Source: Lachnospiraceae bacterium (GTDB lineage Bacteria; Bacillota_A; Clostridia; Lachnospirales; Lachnospiraceae). Taken from it: a stretch of 5,906 nucleotides of DNA. How positions within the stretch are numbered: position 1 is the stretch's first letter; each line of letters opens with the position of its first letter. Made by a program: the position numbers and the translations under genes. The notes under the pieces were generated by a model. The model made no database searches and was not told the origin of the DNA. It was given only the letters and a program-made list of their open reading frames with translations. Below are positions 1 through 5,774 of this stretch, in pieces. Location of the stretch: NCBI GenBank assembly GCA_016281675.1, contig JAEEJD010000185.1:1-5906 (forward strand). Direction: 5' to 3'.

Positions 1-846
1 GAGAAGGGCAACAAAGTTAACTACCGCTTCCGATACAAAGCCTGCTTCGATCAGATCCTCATACGATGAATGTCCGCTTCTCTTGGAAAGCTTTTTATGT
101 TCCTCATCCGTTATGAGCGGGCAATGAACGTACACCGGGATCTCCCATCCGAATGCATCGTAGAGTCTGTTATACTTAGGCGTTGACGAAAGATACTCGT
201 TTCCTCTTACGACATGTGTTATTCCCATAAGATGATCATCGATGACATTGGCAAAATTGTATGTCGGATAGCCGTCGGATTTGATCAGGATCATATCATC
301 AAGTTCGGCATTATCAACCGTGATGTCACCGTATATCTCGTCATGGAAAGTGGTCGTACCCTCCTGGGGATTGTTCTGCCTGATTACATAGGGCATTCCT
401 TTATCAAGATTTGCCTGTATCTCCTCAGGTGTGAGCGACAGGCAGTGTTTGTCGTAGACATTTATCTCCTTGTCTCCCACTGTCCTTGTCAGGCCCTCAA
501 GTCTTTCCTTCGTACAGAAACAATAATATGCCTTTCCCTCGTCAATAAGCTGCTTGGCATATTTCAGATATATACCGGATGCCTGACGCTCACTCTGAAC
601 ATACGGTCCGCATCCGCCGTCTTTATCGGGTCCCTCATCGTGAATAAGACCTGTTTTCTCCATAGTTCTATATATTATGTCAACCGCACCGTCAACATAT
701 CTTTCCTGGTCGGTATCTTCTATCCTCAGGAGAAACTTTCCGTTCTCATGCTTTGCGATAAGGTACGCATACAGCGCCGTACGAAGGTTTCCCACGTGCA
801 TACGTCCTGTGGGGCTCGGTGCAAATCTTGTTCTTACTGTATTCAT
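1..846 (-). CDS. gltX: Glutamyl-tRNA synthetase, N-terminal 282 residues (3' end outside window)
   Basis: This class I aminoacyl-tRNA synthetase charges tRNA-Glu with glutamate in the cytoplasm; in clostridia the enzyme is often non-discriminating and works with GatCAB. I translated the minus strand from the ATG at 846-844. The product opens with [13 protein letters not shown] (residues 8-20), the class I HIGH-type signature of GluRS, here HVGN at 17-20. Residues 193-223 carry the Rossmann-fold block [20 protein letters not shown] followed by [11 protein letters not shown]. The KMSKS-type loop is KLSKR at 252-256. C109, C111 and C135 resemble the zinc site of many bacterial GluRS (inference). 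The family is about 480-500 residues long, so the missing part is mainly the anticodon-binding domain. The frame is open with no stop to the left edge. No clear Shine-Dalgarno precedes the ATG; only a weak GCGGGAA is present. It is divergent from prs. The identity is secure; the discriminating type cannot be judged without the C-terminal half. Confidence 0.97.
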   Translation of the reverse strand, partial: MNTVRTRFAPSPTGRMHVGNLRTALYAYLIAKHENGKFLLRIEDTDQERYVDGAVDIIYRTMEKTGLIHDEGPDKDGGCGPYVQSERQASGIYLKYAKQLIDEGKAYYCFCTKERLEGLTRTVGDKEINVYDKHCLSLTPEEIQANLDKGMPYVIRQNNPQEGTTTFHDEIYGDITVDNAELDDMILIKSDGYPTYNFANVIDDHLMGITHVVRGNEYLSSTPKYNRLYDAFGWEIPVYVHCPLITDEEHKKLSKRSGHSSYEDLIEAGFVSEAVVNFVALL

Positions 847-876
847 GGGTTATTCCCGCTTTCTTATGATTTTCGC

Positions 877-890
877 CTGCCCTCGGGCAG
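877..890 (-). repeat. Short perfect hairpin in the gltX leader
   Basis: CTGCCC and GGGCAG form a perfect 6-base inverted repeat separated by two bases (as RNA, 5 bp with a 4-base loop). It begins a few bases downstream of the transcription start predicted from the TATAAT at 902-907, so the gltX mRNA would start with this stem. No T-run follows, so it is not an intrinsic terminator. No T-box signature is visible in the leader. A stabilising 5' stem is one possible role (inference). Confidence 0.35.
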
Positions 891-901
891 CGGCTCATAA
901 C

Positions 902-930
902 ATTATATATTATTTTGACAAAATTGACAG
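902..930 (-). promoter_or_regulatory. Sigma-A type promoter for gltX
   Basis: Read on the minus strand, a perfect TATAAT (907-902) sits 17 bases downstream of CTGTCA (930-925), which matches four of six positions of TTGACA. The spacing is optimal, the intervening DNA is AT-rich, and the element lies 55 bases upstream of the gltX ATG. The predicted start of transcription is near 895. The upstream hexamer overlaps the TTGACA box at 924-929 that reads the other way towards prs. Confidence 0.6.
915..929 (+). promoter_or_regulatory. Tandem TTGACA boxes upstream of prs
   Basis: Two perfect TTGACA hexamers (915-920 and 924-929) are repeated with a 9-base period on the plus strand, 75-90 bases upstream of prs. 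Either could be a -35 element. At the normal 16-18 base spacing the best -10 candidates are poor: GTTATT at 946-951 or TATTGA at 948-953, each matching three of six positions. The prs promoter is therefore only a guess, but some promoter must lie in or near this 157-base gap because gltX points the other way. Confidence 0.3.
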
Positions 931-1003
931 TAGAAAAAAACGACGGTTATTGATAAACTATTTGTTGTTCTAACCTATCAGTATAAAAAGGCAGGATACA
1001 ATA

Positions 1004-2209
1004 ATGGCTGAACATATTGAAATCGAAGACATAAGGCCCGTGGCTCCTCTCGGACTCATCGTCCACAACAGCTGCAGGGATCTCGGAAATTCCGTCGACA
1101 AACGCATTGCGGAATTTCGTAAACACCAGAACCTTAAGAATCGCGACACAAGCGTTTTCTTCGAATACGAAAAAGAATCTTACATCATCGACTGTGAATG
1201 GCCCAGGTTCGGTACCGGCGAAGGAAAAGCTATCCTGAACGATACCGCGCGAGGCAGGGATATATATATAATCACGGATGTATGCAATCACAGCATTTCA
1301 TTCAAAGTTAACGGTTTCGTTCACTATATGTCCCCCGATGACATATACATGGATCTTAAGAGGATAATCGCCGCGATCGGCGGAAAAGCCCACAGGATAA
1401 CCGTTGTGATGCCTTTCCTTTACGAATCGCGCCAGCACAAACGTACATTCCGCGAATCGCTCGATTGCGCAATGGCTCTTGCGGAACTGGCCGACATGGG
1501 AGTTAACGATGTAATAACGTTTGACGCGCACGATCCCAAAGTACAGAATTCCACGCCTTTATGCGGATTCGATAATTTCACTCCGCCTTATGAGTTCATA
1601 TCGTCTCTCATTCATTACGAAAGAGACCTGATCATAGACAAAGATCACCTTATTGTCATCAGTCCCGATGAGGGTGCACTTGACCGTGCCGTATATTTTG
1701 CCGGAGTACTCGGTGTCAACACCGGTATGTTCTACAAGAGAAGGGATTACACCAAAGTCATCAACGGCAAGAATCCGATCGTTGCGCATGAATTCCTCGG
1801 CGACAATATCGACGGAAAAGACGTCATCATAATAGACGATATGATCAGTTCGGGCGGAAGTATGATAGATACCGCAAAGCAGTTAAAAGCCATGAACGCA
1901 AAGCGCGTATATATCTGCTGTACTTTCGGTCTGTTCACCGAAGGTATCGAGCAGTTTGATAAAGCTTACGATGAGTGTGTATTCGAAAAGATAATATGCA
2001 CCAATCTTGCTTATCACGACCCTGTCATCAATTCAAGGCCGTATTTCATAGAAGCAGACATGAGCGGATTTCTTGCGACGGTCATCGACTATATGAATCA
2101 CGATATAGCGATGTCCAAAGTGCACACGAACACAGAGAAGATACAGGAAGTCCTCACAAGATACAACAGAAGACTCGAGACCGAATTCCTGGCTGACGAT
2201 AATGCCTAG
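1004..2209 (+). CDS. prs: Ribose-phosphate pyrophosphokinase (PRPP synthetase), long clostridial form
   Basis: This enzyme makes 5-phosphoribosyl-1-pyrophosphate from ribose 5-phosphate and ATP, the precursor of purines, pyrimidines, histidine, tryptophan and NAD. The ATG at 1004 is preceded by AGGCAGGA (989-996), which is well spaced. Family landmarks in order are: GRDIYIITDV (84-93); the ATP-loop region YESRQHKRTFRES (140-152), corresponding to the usual YSRQDRK; the metal-binding motif DAHDPKVQN (174-182, His176); SPDEGALDRA (220-229); the catalytic KRRDY (245-249); and the PRPP/ribose-phosphate loop DVIIIDDMISSGGS (273-286). At 401 residues it is about 80 longer than the usual bacterial enzyme (about 310-320), mostly from an N-terminal extension and longer linkers. 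The ribose-phosphate loop has ISSGGS where the classical form has an IDT(A/G)GT type sequence. I recall similar long enzymes with an ISSG loop in Lachnospiraceae and Ruminococcaceae. The stop is shared tail to tail with yraN. Confidence 0.93.
   Translation: MAEHIEIEDIRPVAPLGLIVHNSCRDLGNSVDKRIAEFRKHQNLKNRDTSVFFEYEKESYIIDCEWPRFGTGEGKAILNDTARGRDIYIITDVCNHSISFKVNGFVHYMSPDDIYMDLKRIIAAIGGKAHRITVVMPFLYESRQHKRTFRESLDCAMALAELADMGVNDVITFDAHDPKVQNSTPLCGFDNFTPPYEFISSLIHYERDLIIDKDHLIVISPDEGALDRAVYFAGVLGVNTGMFYKRRDYTKVINGKNPIVAHEFLGDNIDGKDVIIIDDMISSGGSMIDTAKQLKAMNAKRVYICCTFGLFTEGIEQFDKAYDECVFEKIICTNLAYHDPVINSRPYFIEADMSGFLATVIDYMNHDIAMSKVHTNTEKIQEVLTRYNRRLETEFLADDNA
2206..2209. other. CTAG giving stop codons to both convergent genes
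   Basis: The self-complementary tetranucleotide CTAG contains TAG on the plus strand (2207-2209, stop of prs) and TAG on the minus strand (2208-2206, stop of yraN). The two convergent coding regions therefore overlap by exactly four bases. There is no space between them for an ordinary intergenic terminator. Confidence 0.97.
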
Positions 2210-2559
2210 ACCGTATAGGGGAATGCATTCTTATACCACCTGAAACTGTCCCCTTCTATTGCGACGACATCAAATCTGATCATTGCATCTTCCGGAATCT
2301 TGTGACGCAGCCTGTAATAATCGGCGACTTTCGATATCGTTTTTGCTTTAGCGTAACCCACCGCTTCTTCGGGATTTCCGAACGAAGCGGTTTTTCTGTA
2401 TTTGACTTCGACAAACACAAAACAGTTGCCGTCCGTGGCCACTATATCTATCTCGCCGAAACGGCATCTGAAATTACATTCTTTTACCCTCAGGCCACAT
2501 GATGCCAGAAACTTTGCGGCCTCTTCTTCCCATTTGGATCCCGTTTTCCGTTTGTTCAT
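2206..2559 (-). CDS. yraN: YraN / UPF0102 family putative endonuclease-fold protein
   Basis: This 117-residue protein has the full-length UPF0102 architecture, a small restriction-endonuclease-like fold related to Holliday-junction resolvases; its cellular function is not firmly known. Visible motifs are an N-terminal helix with G7 and E11-E13; CNFRCRFGEIDIVA (28-41), holding the acidic residues E36 and D38; FVFVEVKYR (47-55), giving the E-x-K pair E51/K53; FGNPEEAV (60-67); and RFDVVAI (95-101). E36, D38, E51 and K53 together make a plausible PD-(D/E)xK-type metal site (inference from the fold). The ATG at 2559 lies three bases after the stop of the FlhB-like gene and has only a weak ribosome site (GGTAG), which suggests translational coupling. 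It is the last gene of the lepB-rnhB operon, and the neighbourhood with rnhB fits a nucleic-acid processing role. Confidence 0.9.
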   Translation of the reverse strand: MNKRKTGSKWEEEAAKFLASCGLRVKECNFRCRFGEIDIVATDGNCFVFVEVKYRKTASFGNPEEAVGYAKAKTISKVADYYRLRHKIPEDAMIRFDVVAIEGDSFRWYKNAFPYTV

Positions 2560-2562
2560 CCG

Positions 2563-2850
2563 TTATCTACCGAGCTTGCTCCGGATCTTCTCCATGTTAT
2601 CGACAAATACAAGTATCTCGGCGACAACTTCATACAGTTCCGGAGGAATATACTCGCCGATATCAAGTTTGGACAGCGTTCCTGCGAGCTTGGCATCCTC
2701 ATGGATCGGCACGTCGTTCTCTTTGGCCTGCTCGATTATTCGCTCCGCGACCTTGCCGCGACCGGTGGCAACGATCTTCGGGGCCATATCTTCGGGATTA
2801 TATTCAATGGCGACCGCCTGTTTTATCTTTTTCTCGTCTTCTTTTGCCAT
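2563..2850 (-). CDS. Free-standing FlhB C-terminal-domain protein (FlhX / B. subtilis YlqH type)
   Basis: This 95-residue soluble protein matches only the cytoplasmic C-terminal domain of the flagellar export switch protein FlhB (EscU/YscU/HrcU family). It has no membrane segments. The recognisable core is AVAIEYNPEDMAPKIVATG (12-30), then a helix of the AERIIEQAKENDVPI type (35-49), LAGTLSKLDIGEYIPPELY (55-73) and VVAEILVFV (75-83). In full-length FlhB the cleavage motif NPTH lies just before the AVAL strand; here that place reads KKIK, so autocleavage is not expected and the protein resembles an already separated FlhB C-fragment. I chose the ATG at 2850 because AGGG stands six bases upstream. 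A TTG at 2868 would add six residues but has no such support. The gene starts one base after the stop of the FliK-like gene (TGATATG). The order copies B. subtilis rnhB-ylqG-ylqH. Its likely partner is the FliK-like neighbour or the flagellar export gate (inference). Confidence 0.88.
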   Translation of the reverse strand: MAKEDEKKIKQAVAIEYNPEDMAPKIVATGRGKVAERIIEQAKENDVPIHEDAKLAGTLSKLDIGEYIPPELYEVVAEILVFVDNMEKIRSKLGR

Positions 2851-2851
2851 A

Positions 2852-4924
2852 TCAAGCCCTGACGTCAAATCTCATCTTTGAGACAACGACCTTTGCATCC
2901 TCTTTGATATCTTCCTTCGTAAACTCATCGGTGATCGGTGTAATCGGTGCACCGGGTTCCTTCTTCGAAACCCTCATGCTTGTATCGTATCCTTTATCCG
3001 TAAGCCTCTTCGTAAGCTCATCTATATGCGCCTCGATAAAATCAAGCAGTTCCTCGGTCTGAAGATAAAAGTTTGTGTTTACTTTCGTATAGTCACGCAT
3101 GGTGACATATACGTCCATGGGACCGAGATGTTCCATGTCGAGATGAAGGAGTGCCGAAAAGTTTCCGTCGCTGTTTGACAGATTCTTCCTGTTCGTGTAT
3201 ACGTACAACTCGCCGTTTGCGTCCTCACCGGCCATTTTGAGCGGAAGCTGGACGTAATTGACGAATTCGTTAAGCTGGTTCATAAAATTAACGTTATCCG
3301 ATAAGGCTCCGGCAGACTGAGCAACGCTCGATTCACTCCTTCCGATAGTCTCCATCAGTTTCGTTATTCCGGCGGATGTCCTTTGAATCTTCTGATACAG
3401 TTCCTCTATCTTGCCCTTTTCCGCTATCTCTTCGGGTTTTACGGACATCTGGGCTTTGACACTGTCCTTGAGAAGTTTTGTAAATCCGTCGGACTTAAGA
3501 AGCTCGTTAAGTTTCCCCGTTATCTTCTCTCTGACGCTTTCGGCCGTATTTTCAACGGCTTTATCAACCATTGCCTGTGTGGCGTCATGTATCGTATTAT
3601 CCGTTCCGGTTGTCTGCGCCGCATTACCTGTACCGTCCTGATGTCTGAGAGCGGAAATATCGTCCTGCGCCGCCCGGTTGAGTGTCTCCTCATCCGCAGC
3701 CTCCGATGTCTCTTCCGAATAAGCGGAAAGTTCGGCCTCAATGACTCTGACATTCTCGGGAGGATACTCGCTTACGAGTTCCTTGACGGCAGCCATGACC
3801 TGTGACGGATCGAGCGGCTCTCGTATATCGGATGCCGTCTCGGCCAGTATCAGTATATCGTTTATACTGCTCATCAGTGTCTGCTGCTCGGCCGGCGTAA
3901 GGGACAGATTCTCGTTATATACCGAATTTACGGCTTCGGATCCCGAATCCGCTCCCGAAGTAAACATTTCCTTAATACCGGAAATAAACCCGTCAACCGT
4001 ATCCTTAATCACGGATTGTGCAGTCTGAGCGGCCTGATCACCGTTTGGTGCAAAAGTAACCTGCTCCGGCATACTGTCAGCTTCGGTTGTCACGACAGTC
4101 TTATCCAAAGCCTCGGCTGTAATCGTATCCGCTGCGGAAGATGTTACAGAGGTTTCCTCCGGGCTTATCGTCTCCAGGCTGTCAGTATCAATCAGATCCA
4201 GTACTTCCGTTATGACCCGGTTTGCATCGATACTTCCGAACGATGCGGCCGAATCCGCCGTTCCCGTTGCCGCATCCACCGCTTCGCGGAAAAGATCGGC
4301 GATACCGTCTGCAGCGTTTTGAAGATCGGGCGTGATCTGATGCTCGAAATTGCGATAGTTGTCAAACTGGATCACATTACTGTCCGTAAGGGGCATATTC
4401 AGTTTTGTCATCTGCACGATCGACTCGGGGGATACGTTCTGATGTGCCGAAATATTTCTGAACATCGAAGTAAGTGCGTTTCTGTTGACGGGCATGTTCT
4501 CAAGCATCATCCTGTCCGTCATCGCAAGAGTGGTATCATTGACCGGAAGCCCCGCAGCTTTAAGGGCGGATACTGCAGCGTTGTTGTTTGCAAGATTGGA
4601 ATATAGCGGACGAAGCGACAATTGATTGTTTGCTCCTTTGGCAACCTCAAAAGTCATCCTCATTCCTTCTTCTATATTGGCGTTTCCCTGAAGTTTTGCA
4701 CTGATCGTCTGATCATTGCTCAGACGGATTGTGACTTCGTTACCGTCTTTTTCAACGATCTCACCGGTTATAACGGTTCCGGCTGCAACCTGACCGCGAC
4801 CCGCAGACTGATACGCACCGGTCACACTGCCTCTTACCGATTCGGCCGATGCGCTCCCGCTGTTGTAATTAACCCTGTTATGATCGCTGTTCAGTATACT
4901 GCTGTTATCGATCGAAATAGGCAT
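2852..4924 (-). CDS. FliK-like (hook-length control domain) protein, YlqG type
   Basis: This is a 690-residue protein of the FliK-like type found between rnhB and an flhX-type gene. Residues 46-106 form a small beta-rich domain (TVITGEIVEKDGNEVTIRLS onward, then LSLRPL) like the N-terminal segment of clostridial FliK-like proteins. Residues about 200-450 are acidic and rich in Ala, Ser, Thr, Glu and Asp, probably a disordered linker. Residues about 450-545 are predicted helices. Residues 555-655 look like the FliK C-terminal domain: VQLPLKMAGEDANGELYVY, then ALLHLDMEHLGPMDVYVTMR, a second strand pair, and a helix ending KGYD. The whole protein contains no cysteine and no tryptophan, and I see no signal peptide. 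The start at 4924 follows the rnhB stop by 13 bases, with GGTGA just upstream. True FliK is exported by the flagellar apparatus and contacts the FlhB C-terminal domain to switch substrate class; the next gene encodes just such a domain. The role is inferred; it could instead be non-flagellar. Confidence 0.8.
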   Translation of the reverse strand: MPISIDNSSILNSDHNRVNYNSGSASAESVRGSVTGAYQSAGRGQVAAGTVITGEIVEKDGNEVTIRLSNDQTISAKLQGNANIEEGMRMTFEVAKGANNQLSLRPLYSNLANNNAAVSALKAAGLPVNDTTLAMTDRMMLENMPVNRNALTSMFRNISAHQNVSPESIVQMTKLNMPLTDSNVIQFDNYRNFEHQITPDLQNAADGIADLFREAVDAATGTADSAASFGSIDANRVITEVLDLIDTDSLETISPEETSVTSSAADTITAEALDKTVVTTEADSMPEQVTFAPNGDQAAQTAQSVIKDTVDGFISGIKEMFTSGADSGSEAVNSVYNENLSLTPAEQQTLMSSINDILILAETASDIREPLDPSQVMAAVKELVSEYPPENVRVIEAELSAYSEETSEAADEETLNRAAQDDISALRHQDGTGNAAQTTGTDNTIHDATQAMVDKAVENTAESVREKITGKLNELLKSDGFTKLLKDSVKAQMSVKPEEIAEKGKIEELYQKIQRTSAGITKLMETIGRSESSVAQSAGALSDNVNFMNQLNEFVNYVQLPLKMAGEDANGELYVYTNRKNLSNSDGNFSALLHLDMEHLGPMDVYVTMRDYTKVNTNFYLQTEELLDFIEAHIDELTKRLTDKGYDTSMRVSKKEPGAPITPITDEFTKEDIKEDAKVVVSKMRFDVRA
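2857..2860 (-). promoter_or_regulatory. Ribosome binding site fixing the start of the FlhB-C-like gene
   Basis: AGGG on the minus strand lies six bases before the ATG at 2850, inside the last codons of the FliK-like gene. It favours this ATG over the in-frame TTG at 2868 and fits translational coupling. Confidence 0.55.
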
Positions 4925-4937
4925 CCTGTCACCATGA

Positions 4938-5696
4938 TCAAACGAAATTGCCGATAAATGATCTTCTGTGGATAGGGCAAGGCCCCAGTTCCCTAATGGC
5001 CTTTATGTGTTCCGCGGATCCGTATCCCTTATTGCCTGCAAATCCGTATCCCGGATAAACACTGTCCATCTCTTCCATTATACGGTCTCTTGTAACCTTT
5101 GCAACAATGCTTGCCGCAGCAATGGAACAACTCTTAGCGTCACCTTTAATTATAGGGACTTGAGGAATATCCACCTGCGGTATCGTAACAGCATCGTTTA
5201 ATAATATATCGGGTTTTACGGCCAGATTCATAATGGCCTCGCGCATTGCCTCATATGTTGCCTGAAGAATGTTGATCTCGTCGATACGCTTATGATCTAC
5301 CATTCCGATCGAAACCGCAACGGCTTTTTCGTATATTACATCATATAGTTCGTCACGCTTTGCGGCTGAAAGCTGTTTCGAATCATTAAGATACAGTATC
5401 TTCTCGTCTTTAGGCAGTATCACTGCCCCTGCCACAACGGGGCCGGCAAGAGGACCTCTTCCTACTTCATCTATACCGCATATATAACAATAACTACTGT
5501 ACTGTTTCTCGAATGATAACATGCGTTCGGTTCTTTCAACCTCAGCCTTGTGCTTTTCGATCACACCGGTTGCTTTATTGACAAGTTGAATAACACCCTG
5601 CCGTTCGTCTGATGAATACTCAGCGATAAACCCTTCGAAATCGCCATCTTTCAAATTATTATATTTTGATTTGATATCACTGATGCTTTCTGCCAT
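4938..5696 (-). CDS. rnhB: Ribonuclease HII
   Basis: This enzyme cuts RNA in RNA/DNA hybrids and single ribonucleotides embedded in DNA. With the ATG at 5696 the protein has 252 residues. The catalytic acids are D76 and E77 in GIDEVGRGPLAGPVVAGAV, D168 in ILLNDAVTIP, and D204 in AKVTRDRIM; the GRG motif at 79-81 recognises the ribonucleotide junction. The block IKGDAKSCSIAAASIVAKV (184-202) and the C-terminal NKGYGSAEH are also typical. The N-terminal stretch SISDIKSKYNNLKD resembles the start of B. subtilis RnhB (TVKDIKDRLQEVKD, from memory), and this alignment decides the start. The reading frame stays open upstream to a GTG at 5747, but that has no ribosome site. The ATG has only a weak GGA about ten bases upstream, while a strong AGGAG lies 35 bases away. 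It is preceded by lepB and followed after 13 bases by the FliK-like gene. Confidence 0.95.
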   Translation of the reverse strand: MAESISDIKSKYNNLKDGDFEGFIAEYSSDERQGVIQLVNKATGVIEKHKAEVERTERMLSFEKQYSSYCYICGIDEVGRGPLAGPVVAGAVILPKDEKILYLNDSKQLSAAKRDELYDVIYEKAVAVSIGMVDHKRIDEINILQATYEAMREAIMNLAVKPDILLNDAVTIPQVDIPQVPIIKGDAKSCSIAAASIVAKVTRDRIMEEMDSVYPGYGFAGNKGYGSAEHIKAIRELGPCPIHRRSFIGNFV

Positions 5697-5730
5697 AATA
5701 ATATCGTCCGTTTCGTATATATTGTTATTT

Positions 5731-5736
5731 TCTCCT
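5731..5736 (-). promoter_or_regulatory. Strong Shine-Dalgarno-like AGGAGA with no start codon at normal distance
   Basis: AGGAGA on the minus strand is the best ribosome-site match in the lepB-rnhB gap. It is separated from the rnhB ATG by 35 bases. At 5-13 bases downstream there is no ATG, GTG or TTG in any frame. It may be a chance match, a standby site, or paired with an unusual start codon. Confidence 0.3.
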
Positions 5737-5742
5737 GCGGAT

Positions 5743-5760
5743 ACCACTATATATTGTGGT
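5743..5760. repeat. 18-bp near-perfect palindrome between lepB and rnhB
   Basis: The sequence ACCACTATATATTGTGGT is an inverted repeat in which only the t/t pair at 5748/5755 fails to match. It starts 15 bases after the lepB stop. As RNA it forms a five-pair stem ACCAC/GUGGU around an AU-rich loop. No T-run follows on the minus strand, so it is not an intrinsic terminator. It could be an operator, an mRNA processing or pausing site, or chance. Confidence 0.45.
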
Positions 5761-5774
5761 TTGCGCGAAGACTA

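Noticed and set aside
214..900. 228-residue open frame on the plus strand
   Set aside because: It lies wholly opposite gltX, whose minus-strand translation has clear GluRS motifs. The plus-strand product has no recognisable motif.
982..987. TATAAA as a -10 element for prs
   Set aside because: Transcription would begin at or inside the ribosome binding site, and no -35 match lies 16-18 bases upstream.
847..1003. T-box riboswitch in the gltX leader
   Set aside because: The leader predicted from the TATAAT is only about 50 bases and lacks the T-box core sequence and terminator.
2213..2236. Imperfect inverted repeat GTATA...GAATGCATTC...TATAC just past the prs stop
   Set aside because: It is inside yraN coding sequence, weak, AT-rich and without a T-run, so it cannot be called a terminator for prs.
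2499..3062. 187-residue plus-strand open frame
   Set aside because: It spans the ends of three minus-strand genes in antisense and has no supporting ribosome site or motif.
4016..4606. 196-residue plus-strand open frame inside the FliK-like gene
   Set aside because: It is antisense to a gene with family-like domains and tight operon spacing. The product is Cys/Arg/His-rich without any motif, typical of a shadow frame.
4950..4957. GCCGATAA on the plus strand, like the -10 of a sigma-D (flagellar) promoter
   Set aside because: It is on the strand opposite the FliK-like gene, has no TAAA-type -35 at the right distance upstream, and is simply part of the rnhB coding end.
5697..5747. Longer rnhB start at the GTG (5747)
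   Set aside because: There is no ribosome site before it, and the B. subtilis RnhB N-terminus aligns from the ATG at 5696.
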